This document shows positions 56,104 to 64,000 of a DNA stretch of 64,000 bases, piece after piece. The notes beneath the pieces were generated by a model. The model saw nothing but the letters and a program-made list of their open reading frames with translations. It had not been told where the DNA came from and did not search any database. Every line of letters starts with the position of its first letter. The first letter of the stretch is position 1. The position numbers and the translations under genes are program-made. The stretch is from Sabellastarte sp. h YS-2021. Lineage: Eukaryota; Annelida; Polychaeta; Sabellida; Sabellidae. The DNA lies in NCBI GenBank assembly GCA_964017235.1, contig OZ024934.1:60275365-60339364 (forward strand), in the 5' to 3' direction.

Positions 56104-57362
56104 TGGGATAGCTGCTCTGCAGAGATACCCTGAAGATAAAAAATTTCGTCGAAATCGCTCTATGTAGCACGGTTTTCGAAATATTAGCATTTTTGTGTTT
56201 TGCAATTTTTGCGCAAAAATTCGAAAATTCAAAATGGCCGCCATTTTTGGCAAGAGAAATTTTTTTTGAAAATTGGCATGGGTACTTGGCACAGATACCC
56301 TGTGGGTCAAAAATTTCGTCGAAATCGCTCTATCTAGCACGGTTTTCGAGATATAAGCATTTTTATGTTTTGCAATTTTGCGAAAAATTCGAAAATTCAA
56401 AATGGCCGCCATTTTTTGCGAGCAATTTCTTTTTTGAAAATTGCCATGGCTACTCTGCAGAGATACCCTGTGGGTCAAAAATTTCGTCGAAATCGCTCTA
56501 TCTAGCAGGGTTTTTCAAGATATAAGCATTTTTATGTTTTTGCAATTTTTGCGAAAAATTCGAAAATTCAAAATGGCCGCCATTTTTGGCGAGACAAAAT
56601 TTTTTTGAAAATTGGCATGGCTAATCTGCAGAGATAGCCTGTGGGTCAAAAATTTCATCGAAATCGCTCTATCTAGCAGGGTTTTCGAGATATAAGCATT
56701 TTTATGTTTTGCAATTTTTGCGAAAAATTCGAAAATTCAAAATGGCCGCCATTTTTGGCGAGACAAAATTTTTTTGAAAATTGGCATGGCTAATCTGCAG
56801 AGATAGCCTGTGGGTCAAAAATTTCGTCGAAATCGCTCTATCTAGCAGGGTTTTCGAGATATAAGCATTTTTATGTTTTGCAATTTTTGCGAAAAATTCG
56901 AAAATCCAAAATGGCCGCCACTTTTGGCGAGACAAAAACTTTTTCAAAATTGGGATAATACTCTCCAGAGATACCCTGTGGGTAAAAAATGTCATCGAAA
57001 TCGCTCTATCTGGCACGATTTTCGAGATATAAGCATTTTTGTGTTTTGCAATTTTTGCGGAAAATTCAAAATGGCCGCCATTTTGGGCGAGAGAAAATTT
57101 TTTTGAAAATTGGGAAAACTACTCCACAGACATATCCTGCGGAATTTTGCTCTATCTAGCACGGTTTTTGAGATATAAGCATTTTTGTGTTTTGCAATTT
57201 TTGCGAAAATTTCGAAAATTCAAAATGGCCGCCATTTTTGGTGAGATAAAATTTTTTTGAAAATTGGGAAAACTACTCCGCAGAGATACCCTCTGGGTCA
57301 AAAATTTCGTCGAAATCGCTCTATCTAGCACGGTTTTCGAGATATAAGCATTTTTGTGTTTT
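56104..57362 (+). repeat. 169-bp tandem repeat array (copy 4, ~7.5 units)
   Basis: Units as elsewhere. One unit near 57,120-57,150 has lost ~25 bp of the GGGTCAAAAATTTCGTCG block. Confidence 0.95.
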
Positions 57363-57758
57363 CCTTATTTGGAAAATTCGTAATGATTAATTAATCATTA
57401 ATTACTCGGCCATTTCTTAACCAATCAATGCCAAAATCTAATGATTTCCAGATTTTAATAGAATGAATGTATTTGCCAAGTTTCAGGTGAATTGATAAAA
57501 TTCCTTTCAAGTTATCATCCCGACAAGCTTCCCCATCGAAAAAAGACATTTTTGGTCATGTGACCTCTCTGATTGGTTGAAATGTCACTGCAGCATATTC
57601 AAAAAAATTCCCCAAGGCTACTGCCTAAACCTGCCAAATTTGAAAAGAATCCGCCTAACGGTTACAGAGTTATAAGGAAAACAAAATGCGGAGCCGGTGG
57701 AGCCGGCGGAGCCTGAAGGTCTCCCATACACAAACAAGCGTCCCTTGCGGGACGCTTA

Positions 57759-58568
57759 ATTAAGAGGAGCCATAGGAGCTGGCATATCTTTTGAAAAATG
57801 CCCTCACTTATGAACAAGCTTAGATTAACTGTTCAATTGATTTTGTTTATATATCTTTCGTTTAAACTTTTTTTCTGCTTCTATTATTTGAGAGCCAAAC
57901 ATTGAGATTTATTTGTACTAGGATAACCTTAACAATGATTTATGTGTCAAATCTTTTAGTTCACTCAACATTTCAGTGTCGGAAAGAATCATACATATGA
58001 AAAATTGCAATGAATATTTAGAATTACCACTAATCAAGCCAGGTGCTTTACTGATGAATGAATCGATTTGTTAGCAGCTTGAGGTAATGCAATGGTTCAT
58101 AAAACCAAAACAGTAAGAAATTCTTATGTCTGTTTGGTCCATTTGTCTCCAACACTAGGTTTTGTTTTTTATCAAAAAATCTATATTTGCACCTTTCGAG
58201 GGGGGGATAATGTAAGGATATTCTGCTTTGAAAATGCTTCAGCTGATTTCACCATTATAACACAACAATAGTCAGGTTTATTTCCTTACTTAATAACCAC
58301 TGTCTGTAAATTAAAGATATTCTTCAAACACCTCATTTGATAGATCCTAATTAGACGTAAGAGCCAATACCTGTCAACTACATGAAAGAAGGCTTTTTCT
58401 GTTCTGGTAAAAAAAACATTACTTTTGTTTTATTGACAATTCCAATTTTAACCAGAATAAAGGCCTGTGTTATAATTTAAAAATCCTTCAACCAAAGTAA
58501 CACTCTCCTATGATGGTTTTAAAAAAATTTTTTTTCCTCATTTGATTTTTTCAGTGGGTTTAACACAA
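57759..58568. other. AT-rich spacer, no gene supported
   Basis: No exon, repeat or RNA gene recognised. Confidence 0.45.
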
Positions 58569-59446
58569 ACTAGATTGGGCCAACTCGGCGCCAACATATC
58601 CCCAGACAGGTCATCACTCACGCCACAGGTTTTGATCAGGAATTTTTTAAAACATAATTACCCATTATTATATGAACTTCAGCACATCAATCTACTCTGT
58701 TTATATCTCCCCAAGGAAGATGGTGTATCCCCAGACGCCGAATACATAACTCAAATTATATTTTCAATCTTCCTGCAATGATAACTCTAAACCTATTTTC
58801 CAAGTATTTAAATGATTGATGATTGAATGTCCATTCTAAAATAATAATCCCAAAAGAGCATATCTGTTTCTATATTTGTTGACAAATAAAATATTATTTT
58901 TAACTCAACTCATCATATTTTTCAATCTTCCTTCAAAGTATTTAAATGATTGATGATTCAATGTCCATTCTAAAATTCATAATCCCAAAAGCGCATATCT
59001 GTTTCTATATTTGTTCACAAATAAAATATTATTTAAAAAAAAATTATTTATATTATTATTTTATTATATTATTTTTAGAATTTGCAAATTGTTTTCAGTT
59101 ATTCATTTCCTCTATACCTATATATGTGGTCCATATATATGCAACCTAAATATGTGACACAATCTCAGTTCTGACTCCCCTTTGTGTTATATGTAATGAA
59201 GCCCACCACCTCCCACCCCCACCCCTCTCCCCTTCTCCACACCTCTCTCACTATTACACAAGATCTGCAACCCCATTGAGTTCTTTGTTTCTCATCTGAT
59301 ATCATTAAATACCTTTGTTTATTTAGTGTCACTCAATATAGCTGGAGGCCCCAGAGGTGGGTGGGGGGAATCCGGGTGGGGGATGTGGGTTGAGCATAAA
59401 TGGTAAACAAACAATCTATATAAAAGGGGTACTCAAATACAAAAAG
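58569..59446 (+). mobile_element. Family-2 element, copy 2, 3'-truncated
   Basis: Starts ACTAGATTGGGCCAACTCGG and follows copy 1 (43,324) through the AATAAAATATTATTT blocks and C-rich tract to GGGGTACTCAAATACAAAAAG. After that it diverges. The 3' hairpin is missing. One internal repeat block present in copy 1 is shortened. Confidence 0.8.
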
Positions 59447-59531
59447 AATTGAGAATTTTAAGTATGTGATTATCAACTGAAATGAGTTCATAACTGTAGG
59501 AGCTGTGCCAAAATTAACTGAGGCAAGCTGA

Positions 59532-62500
59532 ACTAGAGGATCGCTCGCAAAAAAAAAAAGATAATGTTTTTGCATAGCAAAAACAAAGCGTCCCGAAAAG
59601 GATATAAAGGTGAGTGCTAAAGTATTAAGAAAATGCTTCGTTTCTAGCCTTATACTGTTGTGGCAACCAAAGTCAGCGCAGTCTGCTCTATCTAGCACGG
59701 TTTTCAAGATATAAGCATTTTTGTGTTTTGCAAAAAATAAAAAAATTAAAAATGTCCGCTATATTTGGCGAGACAAAAATATTTTGAAAATTGGCATGGC
59801 TACTCTGCAGAGATACCCAGCAGGTCCAAAATTTTGTTGAGTTTACTCCATATAGCACGGTTTTCGAGATATAAGCATTTTTGTGTTTTGCAAAAACTTT
59901 GAAAATTCAAAATGGCCACCATTTTTGGGGAGACAAAATTTTTTGTCAAGACCACTGCCGTGGTGTGTATCTCCCGCCGAGCATTAAAGCAGAATAAATA
60001 GCTTTTCCGAGATATTCACAATTTTTCATTTTCGTGTGTGAAAGGTCTTCCAAAAGTAGGTGAATGAGTTATTTGAGAAAAATTGGCTATCTGCAATACT
60101 ATTAAGAGATAATTCACATTTACTCATTTTGAGTAGGTGAATAATTATCTATGGGTCTGAAACTTCACCAAGTGAAAGCTCTCCCACAAGTAGGTGAATG
60201 AGTTATTTGAGAAAAATTGGCTATCTGCAATACTTTTAGAGATAATTCGCATTTACTCATTTTGAGTAGGTGAGTAATTAGCTATGGGTCTGAAACTTCA
60301 CCATGTGAAAGCTCTCCCACAAGTAGATGAATGAGTATTTGATAAAAATTGGGTATCCGCAATACTTTTACAGATAATTAGCATTTACTCATTTTGAGTA
60401 GGTGAATAAATAGCTATGGGTCTGAAACTTCACAGAGTGAAAGCTCTCCCAAAAGTAGGTGAATGAGTTATTTGAGAAAAATTGGCTATCTGCAATACTT
60501 TTAGAGATAATTCACATTTACTCATTTTGAGTAGGTGAATAATTAGCTATGGGTCTGAAACTTCACCAAGTGAAAGCTCTGCCAAAAGTAGGTGAAGGAT
60601 TTATTTGAGAAAAATTGGCTATCTGCAATACTTTTAGAGATAATTCGCATTTACTCATTTTGAGTAGGTGAGTAATTAGCTATGGGTCTGAAACTTCACC
60701 AAGTGAAAGCTCTCCCAAAAGTAGGTGAATGAGTTATTTGAGAAAAATTGGCTATCTGCAATACTTTTAGAGATAATTCGCATTTACTCATTTTGAGTAG
60801 GTGAGTAATTAGCTATGGGTCTGAAACTTCACCAAGTGAAAGCTCTCCCAAAAGTAGGTGAATGATTAATTTGAGAAAAAATTGGCTATCTGCAATACTT
60901 TTAGAGATAATTCGCATTTACTCATTTTGAGTAGACGAGTAATTAGCTATGGGTCTGAAACTTCACCAAGTGAAAGCTCTCCCAAAAGTAGGTGAATGAG
61001 TTATTTGAGAAAAATTGGCTATCTGCAATACTTTTACAGATAATTCGCATTTACTCATTTTGAGTAGGTGAGTAATTAGCTATGGGTGTGAAACTTCACC
61101 AAGTGAAAGCTCTCCCAAAAGTAGGTGAATGATTAATTTGAGAAAAATTGGCTATCTGCAATACTTTTAGAGATAATTCGCATTTACTCATTTTGAGTAG
61201 GTGAGTAATTAGCTATGGGTCTGAAACTTCACCAAGTGAAAGCTCTCCCAAAAGTAGGTGAATGAGTTATTTGAGAAAAATTGGCTATCTGCAATACTTT
61301 TAGAGATAATTCACATTTACTCATTTTGAGTAGGTGAGTAATTAGCTATGGGTCTGAAACTTCACAGAGTGAAAGCTCTGCCAAAAGTAGGTGAATGAGT
61401 TATCTGAGAAAAATTGGCTATCTGCAATACTTTTACAGATAATTCGCATTTACTCATTTTGAGTAGGTGAGTAATTAGCTATGGGTCTGAAACTTCACAG
61501 AGTGAAAGCTCTCCCAAAAGTAGGTGAATGAGTTATTTGAGAAAAATTGGCTATCTGCAATACTTTTAGAGATAATTCGCATTTACTCATTTTGAGTAGG
61601 TGAGTAATTAGCTATGGGTCTGAAACTTCACCAAGTGAAAGCTCTCCCAAAAGTAGGTGAATGATTAATTTGAGAAAAAATTGGCTATCTGCAATACTTT
61701 TAGAGATAATTCGCATTTACTCATTTTGAGTAGACGAGTAATTAGCTATGGGTCTGAAACTTCACCAAGTGAAAGCTCTCCCAAAAGTAGGTGAATGAGT
61801 TATTTGAGAAAAATTGGCTATCTGCAATACTTTTACAGATAATTCGCATTTACTCATTTTGAGTAGGTGAGTAATTAGCTATGGGTGTGAAACTTCACCA
61901 AGTGAAAGCTCTCCCAAAAGTAGGTGAATGATTAATTTGAGAAAAATTGGCTATCTGCAATACTTTTAGAGATAATTCGCATTTACTCATTTTGAGTAGG
62001 TGAGTAATTAGCTATGGGTCTGAAACTTCAAGTGAAAGCTCTCCCAAAAGTAGGTGAATGAGTTATTTGAGAAAAATTGGCTATCTGCAATACTTTTAGA
62101 GATAATTCACATTTACTCATTTTGAGTAGGTGAGTAATTAGCTATGGGTCTGAAACTTCACAGAGTGAAAGCTCTGCCAAAAGTAGGTGAATGATTAATT
62201 TGAGAAGAATTGGCTATCTGCAATACTTTTAGAGATAATTCACATTTACTCATTTTGAGTAGGTGAGTAATTAGCTATGGGTCTGAAACTTCACCAAGTG
62301 AAAGCTCTCTCAAAAGTAGGTGAATGAGTTATTTGAGAAAAATTGGCTATCTGCAATACTTTTACAGATAATTCGCATTTACTCATTTTGAGTAGGTGAG
62401 TAATTAGCTATGGGTCTGAAACTTCACAGAGTGAAAGCTCTCCCAAAAGTAGGTGAATGAGTTATTTGAGAAAAATTGGCTATCTGCAATACTTTTAGAG

Positions 62501-64000
62501 ATAATTCGCATTTACTCATTTTGAGTAGGTGAGTAATTAGCTATGGGTCTGAAACTTCACCAAGTGAAAGCTCTCCCAAAAGTAGGTGAATGATTAATTT
62601 GAGAAAAAATTGGCTATCTGCAATACTTTTAGAGATAATTCGCATTTACTCATTTTGAGTAGACGAGTAATTAGCTATGGGTCTGAAACTTCACCAAGTG
62701 AAAGCTCTCCCAAAAGTAGGTGAATGAGTTATTTGAGAAAAATTGGCTATCTGCAATACTTTTACAGATAATTCGCATTTACTCATTTTGAGTAGGTGAG
62801 TAATTAGCTATGGGTGTGAAACTTCACCAAGTGAAAGCTCTCCCAAAAGTAGGTGAATGATTAATTTGAGAAAAATTGGCTATCTGCAATACTTTTAGAG
62901 ATAATTCGCATTTACTCATTTTGAGTAGGTGAGTAATTAGCTATGGGTCTGAAACTTCACCAAGTGAAAGCTCTCCCAAAAGTAGGTGAATGAGTTATTT
63001 GAGAAAAATTGGCTATCTGCAATACTTTTACAGATAATTCGCATTTACTCATTTTGAGTAGGTGAGTAATTAGCTATGGGTCTGAAACTTCACAGAGTGA
63101 AAGCTCTCCCAAAAGTAGGTGAATGAGTTATTTGAGAAAAATTGGCTATCTGCAATACTTTTAGAGATAATTCGCATTTACTCATTTTGAGTAGGTGAGT
63201 AATTAGCTATGGGTCTGAAACTTCACCAAGTGAAAGCTCTCCCAAAAGTAGGTGAATGATTAATTTGAGAAGAATTGGCTATCTGCAATACTTTTAGAGA
63301 TAATTCACATTTACTCATTTTGAGTAGGTGAGTAATTAGCTATGGGTCTGAAACTTCACCAAGTGAAAGCTCTCTCAAAAGTAGGTGAATGAGTTATTTG
63401 AGAAAAATTGGCTATCTGCAATACTTTTAGAGATAATTCACATTTACTCATTTTGAGTAGGTGAGTAATTAGCTATGGGTTTGAAACTTCACCAAGTGAA
63501 AGCTCTCCCAAAAGTAGGTGAATGAGTTATTTGAGAAAAATTGGCTATCTGCAATACTTTTAGAGATAATTCGCATTTACTCATTTTGAGTAGGTGAGTA
63601 ATTAGCTATGGGTCTGAAACTTCACCAAGTGAAAGCTCTCCCAAAAGTAGGTGAATGAGTTATTTGAGAAAAATTGGCTATCTGCAATACTTTTAGAGAT
63701 AATTCGCATTTACTCATTTTGAGTAGGTGAGTAATTAGCTATGGGTCTGAAACTTCACCATGTGAAAGCTCTCCCACAAGTAGATGAATGAGTTATTTGA
63801 TAAAAATTGGGTATCCGCAATACTTTTACAGATAATTAGCATTTACTCATTTTGAGTAGGTAAATAATTAGCTATGGGTCTGAAACTTCACCATGTGAAA
63901 GCTCTCCCAAAAGTAGGTGAAAGAGTTATTTGAGAAAAATTGGCTATCTGCAATACTTTTAGAGATAATTCACATTTACTCATTTTGAGTAGGTGAGTAA
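59532..64000 (+). mobile_element. Family-1 Helentron-like element, copy 5 (open at window end)
   Basis: Head 59,532-60,037 with intact hairpin and AAGCGTCCCG motif, then 133-bp satellite 60,038-64,000 (~30 units) still running at the window edge. The 169-bp array and tail, if present, lie outside. Confidence 0.9.
60038..64000 (+). repeat. 133-bp satellite array (copy 5, ~30 units, higher-order structure)
   Basis: Marker GTAGACGAGTAATT recurs at 60,931, 61,730 and 62,659 (799 and 929 bp, about six and seven units), each time followed by a CTTTTACAG monomer and then a TGATTAATTTGAG monomer. This array was built from a different block than the inner-copy array. Confidence 0.95.

Larger units (their letters stand above)
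53999..57758 (+). mobile_element. Family-1 Helentron-like element, copy 4, complete
   Basis: 3,760 bp: head 53,999-54,496 with intact 5' hairpin, 133-bp satellite 54,497-56,103 (~12 units), 169-bp array 56,104-57,362 (~7.5 units), tail 57,363-57,758 with three 9-bp GC-rich units (one GGTGGAGCC variant) and a TTGC-loop hairpin. Flanks GCAA and ATTAAGAGG show no duplication. The simplest uninterrupted copy in the window and the best reference for the family. Confidence 0.9.

Overview
This window comes from a repeat-rich animal nuclear genome. Genes are split into short exons with GT-AG boundaries, and DIRS-type retrotransposons, a LINE, tRNA-derived SINEs, several DNA-transposon derivatives and long minisatellite arrays lie between them. 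The mix, particularly minisatellite-cored Helentron-like elements and tRNA SINEs, would suit a marine invertebrate such as a mollusc. That placement is an inference. No bacterial operons, rRNA or CRISPR arrays are visible.

Host genes. Both recognisable host gene ends are on the minus strand. Gene A has an 84-bp exon (32,069-32,152) and a last coding exon (6,201-6,464), with compatible phases across a ~25.6-kb intron. Gene B has exons at 47,776-47,895, 46,587-46,704 and 37,108-37,280. Their splice phases (0-0, 0-1, 1-stop) join in frame across introns of 1.1 and 9.3 kb. I recognise neither protein. Nearly all large repeats in the first 46 kb lie in these two introns.

Mobile DNA. The dominant element (family 1) has five copies or copy parts: 7,691-20,665 (outer), 10,029-16,986 (nested in the outer), 40,685-45,335, 53,999-57,758 and 59,532-64,000 (open at the window end). 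Each starts ACTAGAGGATCGC with a ~504-bp head. A 133-bp satellite array follows, then a 169-bp repeat array, then a ~400-bp tail ending in a GC-rich hairpin. Three insertions can be solved by comparison with uninterrupted relatives. All three fall between two A's (T|T on the other strand) with no target-site duplication, as expected of Helentron-type rolling-circle elements. Family 2 (43,324-44,975; 58,569-59,446), family 3 (window start; 20,666; 29,558; 40,088-46,400) and family 4 (45,749; 50,996) follow the same end plan: a short subterminal 5' motif that reappears inverted in a hairpin at the 3' end. At 40-46 kb the order of events is readable: family 3 was hit by family 1, whose tail was hit by family 2, and the far part of family 3 was hit by family 4.

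Other elements. A decayed DIRS element with inverted terminal repeats (22,330-28,985, minus) is interrupted by a hAT-like MITE with 8-bp target duplication. A second DIRS is in pieces at 48.2-52.3 kb. A LINE reverse transcriptase with a damaged active site lies at 52.3-53.8 kb. A TTAA-flanked piggyBac-like MITE (32,412-32,941) has its empty site preserved in the neighbouring tandem unit. Two related SINEs have target duplications, and a 111-bp near-perfect palindrome sits beside one of them.
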